A model generated the notes under the pieces. The model searched no databases and was not told the DNA's origin. It worked only from the letters and a program-made list of their open reading frames with translations. The translations under genes and the position numbers were made by a program. A stretch of DNA of 64,000 nt from Natrialba magadii ATCC 43099. GTDB taxonomy: Archaea; Halobacteriota; Halobacteria; Halobacteriales; Natrialbaceae. Each line of letters starts with the position of its first letter. The first letter of the stretch is position 1. The stretch spans positions 2,232,001 through 2,296,000 of the forward strand of contig NC_013922.1 of assembly GCF_000025625.1 (NCBI RefSeq). The letters run 5' to 3'. Shown here piece after piece: positions 26,025 through 33,963 of the stretch.

Positions 26025-26624
26025 TTAGAGCTCTTCGATACTGCCGTCTGCTTCGCGCTCGCGGAACACTTGCCCTTCGAAGAGTGTAACGACAACGTCG
26101 TCGTCCTGCCAGGCACCGGGGGCGAGTTTGGCCTTGCGGCAGGTTCGATCGAGATACTCACGTTTGCTCCAGCCGTTTTCGACGGGCACTGTCGGGTAGA
26201 GCCAGCCGCCCTCGCCGCCGTCGATGGCAACCCCGTGCGTGCCGAGTTCGAGATCTGCAAGCGGGTCGTCGGTGAGGACGACGTTCTTGACCGTACAGAC
26301 CGAGACTGTGAGATTCGGTAGTTCGGAGGGACTCACTTCGGAGCTACAGGAGTCCTCGCTCGCGGCTTCGATCGCTGCATCGACGATGACGTGACCGAGT
26401 TGCTCACCAGAGCGGTAGCCGCCGGCGCAGCCGCGCAGGCTGCCGCGACCGCGAGTGGACTCGAGACGAACGAACGCACCAGTTCGCTCGTAGAAGCTCT
26501 CGCGCATGCTGCCTGGTTGTTCTCGTTGGCCATGTTCGACGTAGGATTCGACGGCTTCACGCGCGAGTTCAACCGCTCGTGCACCGTCTTCGTAGGAAAG
26601 GTTGACGCCCTGTCCCTGGGACAT
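26025..26624 (-). CDS. AMMECR1-domain protein
   Basis: A 199-residue protein of the conserved AMMECR1 family (TIGR00296). The hallmark LRGCAGGY (LRGCIG in most members) lies at about residue 60, and FVRLESTRGRGSLRG just before it is typical, as is GGWLYPTVPVENGW later. The biochemical role is unknown, though proximity to radical chemistry and MEMO partners has been suggested for relatives. ATG 26624 is chosen over 26636. It is transcribed convergently with the nicotinate phosphoribosyltransferase and divergently from RNase P RNA. Confidence 0.9.
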   Translation of the reverse strand: MSQGQGVNLSYEDGARAVELAREAVESYVEHGQREQPGSMRESFYERTGAFVRLESTRGRGSLRGCAGGYRSGEQLGHVIVDAAIEAASEDSCSSEVSPSELPNLTVSVCTVKNVVLTDDPLADLELGTHGVAIDGGEGGWLYPTVPVENGWSKREYLDRTCRKAKLAPGAWQDDDVVVTLFEGQVFREREADGSIEEL

Positions 26625-26780
26625 ACACGTGTACATGAGACAGTCGTCCTAAAACGCTTCCATTCGTTTCGACCGTCAAACCACCGGGTGGTATCATCCT
26701 ACTGGTGACATGTATTGCGAGTATCGACAGTCGGCTGCGGGTTCGACCGAGGGACTTATTCACCAGTAGCACCTAGAAAT

Positions 26781-27363
26781 GGTGGAGAGAGAGCCTGGCT
26801 GCCGCGGCGGCCATGCTGGTAACAGGATGGCTGTACAACGCGGGCCACCCCGCTGGGGTGTCCCGCGCTGACCGTTGGCCAACCCTCTGGGTTGCCCAGC
26901 GCTCTTACCGTTGCCCGACTCTCCGAGTCGCGCAACGCTCGCGAGGAAAGTCCCCCCACCTGTTCGGGCAGGTGACCGGACGCAAGTCCGGAGCGGGAGA
27001 CCGCTGGCTCTGGAACAGAAACGACACGTCTCGGCCTGACCGATGATGCGCGCGAACCCGACCGAGAGGAAGGGGAGCTGACCCGCAGAGGGAGGGCGAC
27101 TCAGAGCGCCTCCGGCGCGAAAGTCACCTTATGCGAGACGGCGTGAGCCGTCGAGCCCCGTGTGGTCGATCGATCGCGGTTCGAAACCGCGGGTTGCGCA
27201 CGTCGTAACCGACCGCACGGAGACGGCCGAGGATCGATGGAACGGCGAACCCTCACCGGTGCAAGTCCGCGCCGTGGTAGCCCGAACACCGCGGCCTCGC
27301 CGCGACGGCGCGGACGCTCAGCCGAATGCCGGGATGAACAGAAGGGGGCTTACTCCTCTCACC
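26781..27363 (+). ncRNA. rnpB: RNase P RNA
   Basis: Conserved region I is recognised as GAGGAAAGTCC (26942-26952), and the 3' conserved region as ACAGAAGGGGGCTTAC (27338-27353); GGTGCAAGTCC lies between them. The 5' end GGTGGAGAG pairs with the 3' CTCTCACC as helix P1, which sets the ends. A TATA-like GACTTATT lies about 27 bases upstream. At about 583 nt it is longer than the 430-500 I expect for haloarchaeal RNase P RNA; the extra length is a triple hairpin insert before conserved region I. Confidence 0.93.
26840..26936 (+). repeat. three homologous stem-loops inserted in RNase P RNA before CR-I
   Basis: Hairpins at 26840-26866, 26874-26900 and 26910-26936 are each exactly 27 nt and share one plan: 5 bp, a C-C or C-U mismatch, 6 bp, and a three-base loop (GCT, TCT, TCC). 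Linkers are GCTGACC and GCTCTTACC. Stem sequences differ but pair perfectly (CACCCC/GGGGTG, CAACCC/GGGTTG, CGACTC/GAGTCG), so they evolved with compensatory changes. They occupy the P3 position. Confidence 0.85.
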
Positions 27364-27484
27364 GTCTTACACCCTGTACCGATAGGTATACCCTGTGTCT
27401 GGTGGCTCGCTTGTGCGACTCGCTGTCTGTATTCTTTGAGCGGAGTGACGAACCGACAGTCGAAGAACGGGTGGTACGCCAGCG

Positions 27485-27736
27485 CTACTCTGTCACTTCA
27501 ACAGAGAGCTGTGTTTCGGTTCGAACGACCGTTACCGCGTACCCGTCGTAGCTAAACGAAACCTCCGGCCGAACGCCGGTTTCGGTCTGTTCTGAGAGCA
27601 GCGCATCGAGTGCATCCGGATCAATCGTCTCGTACAGGGGTGGCAGTTCGGTCGGGTCGCGGTCGGCAACAGCCGAAACTGCGTTGATCACCGCGAGTGA
27701 GGCGGTGTGATCGACATCGTAGTCGTGCTGTCCCAT
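27485..27736 (-). CDS. stand-alone HalOD1 output-domain protein
   Basis: An 83-residue protein made almost wholly of the haloarchaeal HalOD1 output domain. The motif DPTELPPLYETIDPDALDAL (about 27-46) is its signature, followed by VSFSYDGYAVTV. The domain is usually attached to receiver or PAS domains of signalling proteins; here it is alone, as in many haloarchaeal paralogs, and its partner is unknown. ATG 27736 is preferred, with ATG 27787 as an alternative that would add a polar N-terminus. The gap 27364-27484 after RNase P RNA holds no other gene. Confidence 0.75.
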   Translation of the reverse strand: MGQHDYDVDHTASLAVINAVSAVADRDPTELPPLYETIDPDALDALLSEQTETGVRPEVSFSYDGYAVTVVRTETQLSVEVTE

Positions 27737-28038
27737 TGCTGTTGATCCCGCAGTCGAGTTTGTCCGTTGGTGTACTTTCGAATCCATCCCACTTCTTGGA
27801 AGATGGGCCACATCGTCTCATAAAAAACTATCTAAATCTCGCACTCATTCTCCCAGTTTGGGAAATAGCCAATGGAAATAATTCAAATTCAAGTGAGCAC
27901 CATCAACCCCAGAATCAGACTCTGGTGGCAACGACAGCTGGGCTCACTACTCACACAGCAGATATCTAGTATGGGTCATACTACTCACAGCAGCTACGAG
28001 AGGCTCGGCCACCGTTCTCACGCTTGTGTTCGGAAAAC

Positions 28039-28163
28039 CGTCCTGACGGAGTCCAACGCGAGCGGTAGCGAGCGTTGGGCACGTCAGGACCGAACGCAAA
28101 AGCGGACGCTGAGTAATGCGAAGCGTCCGCGATAAGTAAGCGTCCTGACGGAGATTTGAACTC
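28039..28163. repeat. tRNA-Arg-associated module, distal copy (125 bp)
   Basis: This block matches 28298-28422 at all but about two positions. It contains an imperfect inverted repeat (GTCCTGACG with CGTCAGGAC, and CCAACG with CGTTGG), a perfect 9-bp stem GCGGACGCT/AGCGTCCGC with an 11-base loop (28102-28130), and ends with 22 bases identical to the 3' end of tRNA-Arg (28142-28163). The upstream gap 27737-28038 contains AT-rich DNA and no gene I can support. Confidence 0.95.
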
Positions 28164-28297
28164 GCCAAGATGTTCCGGGCGTGCGGCGCAAAGCGCCGTT
28201 CCGGGCTGCAACTTGTCTGCTCAAATCTCCGGATACGTTTTGACGCGACAGCTACTCCCGACGCTACGCGTCGCTCGTGATGTTGTCGCGTCAGAAA

Positions 28298-28422
28298 CGT
28301 CCTGACGGAGTCCAACGTGAGCGGTAGCGAGCGTTGGGCACGTCAGGACCGAACGCAAAAGCGGACGCTGAGTAATGCGAAGCGTCCGCGATAAGTGAGC
28401 GTCCTGACGGAGATTTGAACTC
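28298..28422. repeat. tRNA-Arg-associated module, proximal copy (125 bp)
   Basis: Same content as the copy at 28039, offset 259 bp. Its last 22 bases are the genuine 3' end of tRNA-Arg (T arm 3' half plus acceptor). Between the two copies (28164-28297) is a spacer with GGCGCAAAGCGCC and GACGCGACA/TGTTGTCGCGTC inverted repeats. The arrangement is that of a small element bounded by tRNA 3'-end copies. Confidence 0.95.
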
Positions 28423-28472
28423 CGGTCCCTGGCTCCGCAAGCCAAGAGGATAGTCCACTACCCTATCAGGAC
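28400..28472 (-). tRNA. tRNA-Arg (anticodon GCG)
   Basis: On the minus strand the acceptor pairs GTCCTGA with TCAGGAC, the anticodon stem TTGGC/GCCAG encloses TTGCGGA, giving GCG, and the T arm is CGGAG-TTCAAAT-CTCCG. No intron. A TTTAATG box about 27 bases upstream is a plausible promoter. Its 3' end is duplicated 259 bp downstream. Confidence 0.95.
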
Positions 28473-28701
28473 TCATCTCTTCGTAGCCGCGTGGACATTA
28501 AAGCCCTTTCGAAAGCGACCGGCGAACGGGCCTGTTTCGGCCGATTGTGCCTGTCTTACTCTCCCACGACGCCATTCCGCGTTTCAACCCACCGTAAAAC
28601 GCGCTGGCGGCAGCACGAACACCTGTACTCGAGTACCAACCCTGATCGACGCCCGGCTCAACATTCATATAGGATGATAGACCCAATACGTGGTGATCAC
28701 G

Positions 28702-28908
28702 ATGAAGCAGGAAATCGATACGGTTTGGACTCGAGTGACGCCCGGCGCGCGTGGGACACTCGAGACAGTCAGTCCGTTTGAGGTACCCGACTATCCCGGC
28801 GAACGTGATACGCTCGTCACGTCGAGCAGACACCGCCGCGGACGACAGCCCACGCGTGCACATCGAATGGATAACGCTTATGCGCGGGCTACGCATGCAC
28901 GAGCATAG
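28702..28908 (+). CDS. small uncertain reading frame upstream of the RPA gene
   Basis: A 68-residue frame starting MKQEIDTVW. A TATA-like CATATAGG lies about 35 bases before its ATG and the frame ends one base before the RPA start. The first 30 residues look moderately protein-like, while the last 25 are arginine-rich and resemble out-of-frame readthrough. It could be a short leader protein or chance. Confidence 0.3.
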   Translation: MKQEIDTVWTRVTPGARGTLETVSPFEVPDYPGERDTLVTSSRHRRGRQPTRAHRMDNAYARATHARA

Positions 28909-28909
28909 A

Positions 28910-30373
28910 ATGAGCGATATCGAGGGCGTCTACGAGGATCTCGAGGCCGACGTTTCTCTCGAAGAGTTTCGCGAGGCCGTCGAAGAAAAAGTAGAGCAGA
29001 TGGGGGGGCTCGCGGACGAGGAGACCGCGGCGATGCTAATCGCCCACGAAATTGGTGAAAGCGAAGTCGGCGGTATCGCCGATATCGAACCCAGCATGGA
29101 GGTGGCGAAGTTCGTCGCCAAGGTGCTCTCGATCGGTGAGCGCCGCACCTTCGAACGCGACGGCGAGGACGAAGACGGACAGGTCGTCAACGTCGAAGTC
29201 GCCGACGAAACTGGTTCCGTGCGCGCAGCGTTCTGGGACGAACACGCGGAGGCCGCACTCGGGGAACTCGAGGAGGGCCAGGTGCTCCGAATCAAGGGCC
29301 GGCCAAAGGACGGCTTCAGCGGTGTCGAGGTCAGCGTCGACGAAGTCGAACCGGATCCGGATACCGAGGTCGACGTGCAGGTTTCGGATACACACACTGT
29401 CGAGAGCCTTTCACTCGGTCTCTCGAACGTCAATCTCGTCGGACTGGTTCTGGATACCGGCACCGTCCGCACGTTCGACCGCGACGACGGCTCCGAGGGG
29501 AAGGTTTCGAATCTCGTCCTCGGTGACTCGTCCGGCCGCGTCCGCGTGACGCTGTGGGACGAGCAGGCCGATCTCGCGACCGAAATCGAGGCCGGGACGA
29601 CCGTCGAGGTCGTCGACGGCTACGTCAAAGAACGCGACGGCAGTCTCGAACTCCACGTCGGCAACCGTGGCGCGGTCGAAGAAGTCGACGCCGAGGTCGA
29701 ATACGTCCCGGAGAGTACGTCTATCGAGTCCATCGAAATCGGACAGGAGGTCGACCTCGCCGGCGTCGTCCGCTCGGCGGACCCGAAACGGACGTTCGAC
29801 CGCGACGACGGCTCCGAGGGACAGGTCCGGAACATCCGGGTCCAGGACGCGACCGGCGACATTCGTGTCGCGCTCTGGGGCGAGAAGGCCGATATCGACA
29901 TCGGACCCGGCGACGAAGTCGCACTCGGCGACGTCGAAATTCAGGACGGCTGGCAGGACGACCTCGAAGCCTCCGCAGGCTGGCAGTCGACAATCACGGT
30001 ACTCGAGTCCGATTCCGACTCCGAGCGCACGACGGGCGGCGATGAGAGCGGCGGTGGCGATGAGAACGCGGGACTCGGTGCGTTTGCCGGCGATGCGTCC
30101 GGTGGCTCTGAAACAGCTGACGCGACAAGCGGTGGTGGCGCTGACACGGCCGCGACAACAACAGCCGATGAACACGGCGATGCGGCTGCAGCCGACGACG
30201 GCGAGGAAACCGAATTCACCGGCGTCGTCGTCCAGGCTGGCAGCCCGGTCGTCCTCGACGACGGCGAGACGACGATGAGCGTCGACACCGACGTCGACGT
30301 GGGCCTCGGTGAGGAAGTCACTGCACGAGGCGTCGTCCGGGACGGCCGGCTGGATGCAAACGACGTGTTCTAA
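28910..30373 (+). CDS. replication protein A (single-stranded DNA-binding protein), three OB folds
   Basis: A 487-residue ssDNA-binding protein. Three OB folds are visible through repeated cores: VEVADETGSVRAAFWDE (about 100), LVLGDSSGRVRVTLWDE (about 205) and IRVQDATGDIRVALWGE (about 310). Each is preceded by an RTFxRD[GD]G strand. A Ser/Gly/Asp-rich linker (about 365-430) leads to a short C-terminal beta domain. It lacks a zinc finger, unlike the second RPA at 46840. The start at 28910 follows a TATA-like CTTATG about 32 bases upstream. It is followed by histone and deacetylase genes on the same strand, a chromatin/replication cluster known from other haloarchaea. Confidence 0.9.
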   Translation: MSDIEGVYEDLEADVSLEEFREAVEEKVEQMGGLADEETAAMLIAHEIGESEVGGIADIEPSMEVAKFVAKVLSIGERRTFERDGEDEDGQVVNVEVADETGSVRAAFWDEHAEAALGELEEGQVLRIKGRPKDGFSGVEVSVDEVEPDPDTEVDVQVSDTHTVESLSLGLSNVNLVGLVLDTGTVRTFDRDDGSEGKVSNLVLGDSSGRVRVTLWDEQADLATEIEAGTTVEVVDGYVKERDGSLELHVGNRGAVEEVDAEVEYVPESTSIESIEIGQEVDLAGVVRSADPKRTFDRDDGSEGQVRNIRVQDATGDIRVALWGEKADIDIGPGDEVALGDVEIQDGWQDDLEASAGWQSTITVLESDSDSERTTGGDESGGGDENAGLGAFAGDASGGSETADATSGGGADTAATTTADEHGDAAAADDGEETEFTGVVVQAGSPVVLDDGETTMSVDTDVDVGLGEEVTARGVVRDGRLDANDVF

Positions 30374-30377
30374 GCAG

Positions 30378-30400
30378 TCCTCGCGCTGCGAAGCGGCGAG
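30378..30400. terminator. hairpin CCTCGC...GCGAGG between the RPA and histone genes
   Basis: A stem CCTCGC/GCGAGG with a short internal region lies five bases after the RPA stop and 38 bases before the histone start. It could attenuate readthrough into the histone gene. No T-run follows on the plus strand, so a terminator role is doubtful. Confidence 0.3.
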
Positions 30401-30437
30401 GAAAAGCGTTAAGGGCGTTAGCTTCACCTATGGTTGT

Positions 30438-30869
30438 ATGAACGTCGAACTCCCGTTCGCCCCCGTGGATACGATTATCCGGCGGAACGCGGGCGAGCTT
30501 CGGGTGAGTGCCGATGCGTCCCAGGAACTCGCAGCCCGGATCCAGAACCACGGGAGCGAACTCGCAATCGACGCCGCGGAATGCGCCACCGACGACGGCC
30601 GAAAGACGCTGATGGCCGCCGACTTCGGCGTCGAAACCGTCGTCGACAAGGACGAACTCGAGTTACCGGTCGCACCGGTCGACCGGATCGCCAGACTGGA
30701 GATTGACGATCAGTACCGTGTCTCGATGGACGCTCGCGTCGCGCTCGCTGATATTCTCGAGGATTACGCCGACAACGTAGCAGGTGCGGCAGCGATTCTC
30801 GCACACCACGCAGACCGACGCACGATCATCGACGACGACATCGAGACGTACTTCTCGCTGTTCGAGTGA
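30438..30869 (+). CDS. archaeal doublet histone
   Basis: A 143-residue protein with two histone folds in one chain, the haloarchaeal form. Fold one starts LPFAPVDTIIRRNAGELRVS and contains the ELAIDAAECATDDGRKTLMAAD helix region; fold two starts LPVAPVDRIARLEIDDQYRVS and ends HHADRRTIIDDDIETYF. Each has the RxT pair motif region (GRKT, RRT). The acidic surface is unlike methanogen histones, so how tightly it wraps DNA in high salt is open. ATG 30438 follows a TTAAGGG/TATGG region consistent with a leaderless start. The deacetylase gene begins six bases after its stop. Confidence 0.95.
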   Translation: MNVELPFAPVDTIIRRNAGELRVSADASQELAARIQNHGSELAIDAAECATDDGRKTLMAADFGVETVVDKDELELPVAPVDRIARLEIDDQYRVSMDARVALADILEDYADNVAGAAAILAHHADRRTIIDDDIETYFSLFE

Positions 30870-30875
30870 CAGCAG

Positions 30876-31910
30876 ATGCAATTCGGCTACAGCGAGGTCT
30901 GCCTCGCACACGATCCCGGTCCGCGCCACCCGGAGTCGCCAGACCGGCTGCGTGCCATTCGAGAGCGCCTGAAGAAGAAACACGGCGTCGAGTACGTCGA
31001 GGCCGACCCCTGTCCGATCGACGACATTGCAGCGATTCACGACCGCGACTACATCGAATCGGTCAAGGAGTTCTGTGAGGACGGCGGCGGGAACTGGGAC
31101 CCTGACACGACGGCGGTCGAGGAGACCTGGGACGCGATCTGTGCCAGTGCTGGGCAGGCCTGCTGGGCCGTCGACGCTGCCCTCGCGGGCGATTCAGGTC
31201 GCAAGACGCCATTTGCGATCGGCCGACCACCGGGACACCACGCCGTCCCTGACGACGCGATGGGCTTTTGCTTCGCAAACAACGTCGCGATCGCCGCCCA
31301 GCACGCACTCGACCACGACGAGTACGACGTCGACCGCGTCGCGATCTTCGACTGGGACGTCCACCACGGCAACGGCACGCAGGACATCTTCGAGGACCGC
31401 GACGACGTATTCTTCGTCTCGATCCACGAACAGGGCCTGTATCCCGGCACCGGCGATGTCGAGGAGACCGGCTCCGGTGACGGTGCAGGGACGACGATGA
31501 ACATCCCGATGCCCGCGGGAACGAGCGACGCTGGCTACCTCGCCGCGTTCGACGGCCCGATTACGGCCGCACTCGAGTCGTTCGATCCGGACCTTCTCCT
31601 CATCAGCGCAGGGTTCGACGCACATCGCCACGACCCAATTTCTCGAATTCGTCTCTCGACGGAGGCCTACGCGCTGTTGACCGACCGCGTTCGAACCCGT
31701 TCCGACGAACTGGATGCACCGCTTGCGTTTATTCTGGAAGGGGGGTACGGGCTCGACGTGCTCGCTGACAGCGTCTCGATCGTCCACGAGACGTTCGACG
31801 GCCGCGAACCGCTCGGGCCGGACGACGACGAGGAGATTGACGAGGCAGTTGAAGACGCACTCGAGGCGGTTCTCGAGGAGCACGAGTTAGATGCCGATAG
31901 TGGCCTGTAG
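30876..31910 (+). CDS. histone deacetylase-superfamily protein (AcuC-like)
   Basis: A 344-residue zinc-dependent deacetylase. The family motifs are in order: HPESPDRL near the N-terminus, RPPGHHA (about 111-117) with the catalytic histidine pair, DWDVHHGNGTQ (about 153-163) supplying zinc ligands, SAGFDAHRHDP (about 243), and LEGGYGLD (about 289). Substrates could be acetyl-lysines on proteins including chromatin or acetylated polyamines. The six-base gap to the histone gene means they are almost surely co-transcribed, which supports a chromatin-related role. Confidence 0.93.
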   Translation: MQFGYSEVCLAHDPGPRHPESPDRLRAIRERLKKKHGVEYVEADPCPIDDIAAIHDRDYIESVKEFCEDGGGNWDPDTTAVEETWDAICASAGQACWAVDAALAGDSGRKTPFAIGRPPGHHAVPDDAMGFCFANNVAIAAQHALDHDEYDVDRVAIFDWDVHHGNGTQDIFEDRDDVFFVSIHEQGLYPGTGDVEETGSGDGAGTTMNIPMPAGTSDAGYLAAFDGPITAALESFDPDLLLISAGFDAHRHDPISRIRLSTEAYALLTDRVRTRSDELDAPLAFILEGGYGLDVLADSVSIVHETFDGREPLGPDDDEEIDEAVEDALEAVLEEHELDADSGL

Positions 31911-31992
31911 CTGTTCTAGCGAATCGTCCCCTCCGTATTATTTCCTTGACAATCCTCGATCGGTCCGTCTCTCGAACTGAGCCGCGTACGGG

Positions 31993-32181
31993 TCACATCC
32001 CTACTGCGACAGCCACACCAGCGAACATGAAGAATCCGCCAATTAGTCTGTAGAACAGCGCACCAGCACTGGACAGGGTCCCCTCCTGGAGGAGCCCGAA
32101 AAAGAACACTCGGAGCAGCTTTTCGGGAAACGTCACGACCGCAAGCCCAAACAGAAACAGCAACGCACCTGCAGGATTCAT
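31993..32181 (-). CDS. small hydrophobic membrane protein
   Basis: A 62-residue protein with two membrane segments (AGALLFLFGLAVVTFP and IGGFFMFAGVAVAVGM) separated by a loop with KLLRVFFFGLL. No family is recognised, but such DUF-type two-helix proteins are common in haloarchaea. It lies between two convergent larger genes and has its own start. Confidence 0.55.
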   Translation of the reverse strand: MNPAGALLFLFGLAVVTFPEKLLRVFFFGLLQEGTLSSAGALFYRLIGGFFMFAGVAVAVGM

Positions 32182-32259
32182 GACAGATACGTCATTCTAC
32201 CCTTGCATATTTGTTCCTCTATTCGGGCGTCTGTTACTAACCCAAAACTCGAGACGAAC

Positions 32260-33753
32260 TCACGGCCGCGGCTCGAAGTACGTCCTGAGCTCGCGACCGA
32301 ACTCCTCGAGTAGCACTGCCACATCGTCACCCACCAGCACCTCGTAGTCGGACTCGAGTGCCGTCTCGACGTGTGCGCCGAGGCCGACATCGAAGAGGCG
32401 CTGACTCTCGAGAAACTCGCGTGCGCTCGTGAACTCTCGCTCGCGCTCGGTGATGTAGCGGTCGCCGTCGATGAACGGGCCGTACGCGTCGGAATCGTCC
32501 GCGTACGCGTCGTAGAATCCTCCGGCGTGGCCCTGCACGTGAACTGGTGGCCCGTCGTGGCGCTCGACTGCGGGGCGCTCGGCGACGGCGAGTTCGGCGA
32601 ACACGACAGCAGCCTCGTCTGCGAACGCTGCAGCGCGGAAGACGTCGAAGCCGCGGTTATCGAGCCCCTGTGTGATCCCGTCGAGCGATTTCTGAAGCTG
32701 GGGGTAGAGCTGGTCTTCCACGAGGTCCGGCGCATCGAATCGGATCGCAACCGGCGTCGTCTGGCGGCGCTCGAGATGCTCGCGAAGGTCCGTCTCAGAT
32801 AGTGGCTCGGGGTCGGCTGGCTCGAAGCACTCGAGTGCCGGCTCCTCGAGGAACGCGCGGGCGTAGTGCTGGAGTCGGGCGACGTTCTCGGGGGCGCAGA
32901 CTGCGGCGACGTTGCGGTCGGGATCCGTGGGGTCGATGACGATGAGCGGGTCGGCAAAGGTTTCACGGCCGTGATTCTCGGGGTCGAGTTCGACCGGTGG
33001 CTGCCAGTCCGCAGCAGCTTCGAGAAGTGGCCGAAAGCCGCCGTACTCGCAGACGAGCAGTTCGGTCAGGTACCCGCTGAACCCACGCGTTCGGAGGTCG
33101 CTGCCGTAGGCACCGATTCCCTTCAGAAACTGCTTCGTGACGCGCACGTCGGCGGCGAGGTCGTCGTCGAGTCGCTGGCGCAGGTATGTCGTGTGGAACG
33201 GTGTTCGGTCGACGGCCGACCTGATTTCGGTGGCCGACTCGAGTCGAAAGCAGGGGACGACGTCGACGTCGAATCCTTCGACGGTGCCCTTGACGTAGGG
33301 GTGTTCGGCGTACTCCTCGTGGCCCCCGGGGAGGGTGGTGTGGCCAACCTCGAGGCCGTAGGACTCGAGTGTCTCCCGGTCGAGTTCGGGTGGGAACCGA
33401 ACGAAGACGTCGATGTCGCGGTCGCCGCTGATCCAGGTGCCTCTCGCGGTGGAGCCGACCTGGATGACATCCGCGTCGTTGCATAGCTCGGTCGCTGCGG
33501 CTTCGGCGCGGGTGGTGAGCCGATCGGCGACTGCGCGCAGTCGCTCGCGTTCGTCCTCGTCGGGGTCGACGCGGTCTCGGACGGTGGCGACGACGGTGTT
33601 GAACTCGTCGCTGGCAGCGTCGCCGCTGTTGCTGCCGTTACTGTTACCGTTGCCGTTGCCTTCGTCTCGAGTTCCTCCGGCATCACGGTCGCCGCCGGTT
33701 GCGTCAGCCTCGGCGTCTGCATCAGCGTCGGCGTCTGCATCCTCGTCGCTCAT
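32260..33753 (-). CDS. cca: CCA-adding tRNA nucleotidyltransferase (archaeal class I)
   Basis: A 497-residue enzyme that adds CCA to tRNA 3' ends; the tRNA genes in this window do not encode CCA, so it is needed. The nucleotidyltransferase motif GSTARGTWISGDRDIDVFVRF (the GS and DxD residues) is at about 103-123, and VDVVPCF supplies the third acidic residue. The rest fits the archaeal palm/neck/body/tail layout, roughly 45 residues longer at the N-terminus: MSDEDADADADAD followed by Gly/Asn/Ser repeats, an acidic low-complexity extension. ATG 33753 is chosen as the upstream frame crosses the tRNA-Asn gene. Confidence 0.95.
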   Translation of the reverse strand: MSDEDADADADADAEADATGGDRDAGGTRDEGNGNGNSNGSNSGDAASDEFNTVVATVRDRVDPDEDERERLRAVADRLTTRAEAAATELCNDADVIQVGSTARGTWISGDRDIDVFVRFPPELDRETLESYGLEVGHTTLPGGHEEYAEHPYVKGTVEGFDVDVVPCFRLESATEIRSAVDRTPFHTTYLRQRLDDDLAADVRVTKQFLKGIGAYGSDLRTRGFSGYLTELLVCEYGGFRPLLEAAADWQPPVELDPENHGRETFADPLIVIDPTDPDRNVAAVCAPENVARLQHYARAFLEEPALECFEPADPEPLSETDLREHLERRQTTPVAIRFDAPDLVEDQLYPQLQKSLDGITQGLDNRGFDVFRAAAFADEAAVVFAELAVAERPAVERHDGPPVHVQGHAGGFYDAYADDSDAYGPFIDGDRYITEREREFTSAREFLESQRLFDVGLGAHVETALESDYEVLVGDDVAVLLEEFGRELRTYFEPRP

Positions 33754-33849
33754 TTTCCCGCATCTACTCGTGCGGTGCGTGAAAGGGTGTCGAACCGCCG
33801 GAAGCGAAAACGAAAGCCCTATCAAATGAACCCTCCAATCACAAGTTGA

Positions 33850-33955
33850 GCCGAAGTAGCTCAGATGGTAGAGCACCTCGCTGTTACGGCGACTCAGGTA
33901 CTGCCTGTCCGCCGCAGATACGAGGTTGTCCCAGGTTCGAGTCCTGGCTTCGGCG
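33850..33955 (+). tRNA. tRNA-Asn (anticodon GTT) with 33-nt intron
   Basis: The acceptor is GCCGAAG/CTTCGGC with discriminator G. The anticodon stem CCTCG/CGAGG is interrupted by CTGTTA, then an intron of about 33 bases (33887-33919), then A. The intron sits at the canonical 37/38 site, and its ends (CGGCG...CGCCG) pair with one another in the style of a bulge-helix-bulge. The T arm is CCAGG-TTCGAGT-CCTGG. Its last 21 bases are repeated twice downstream. Confidence 0.92.
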
Positions 33956-33963
33956 CTGTTTTT

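Noticed and set aside
29411-30427. Minus-strand frame of 338 codons opposite RPA
   Set aside because: Antisense shadow of three OB-fold repeats; no promoter or motif.
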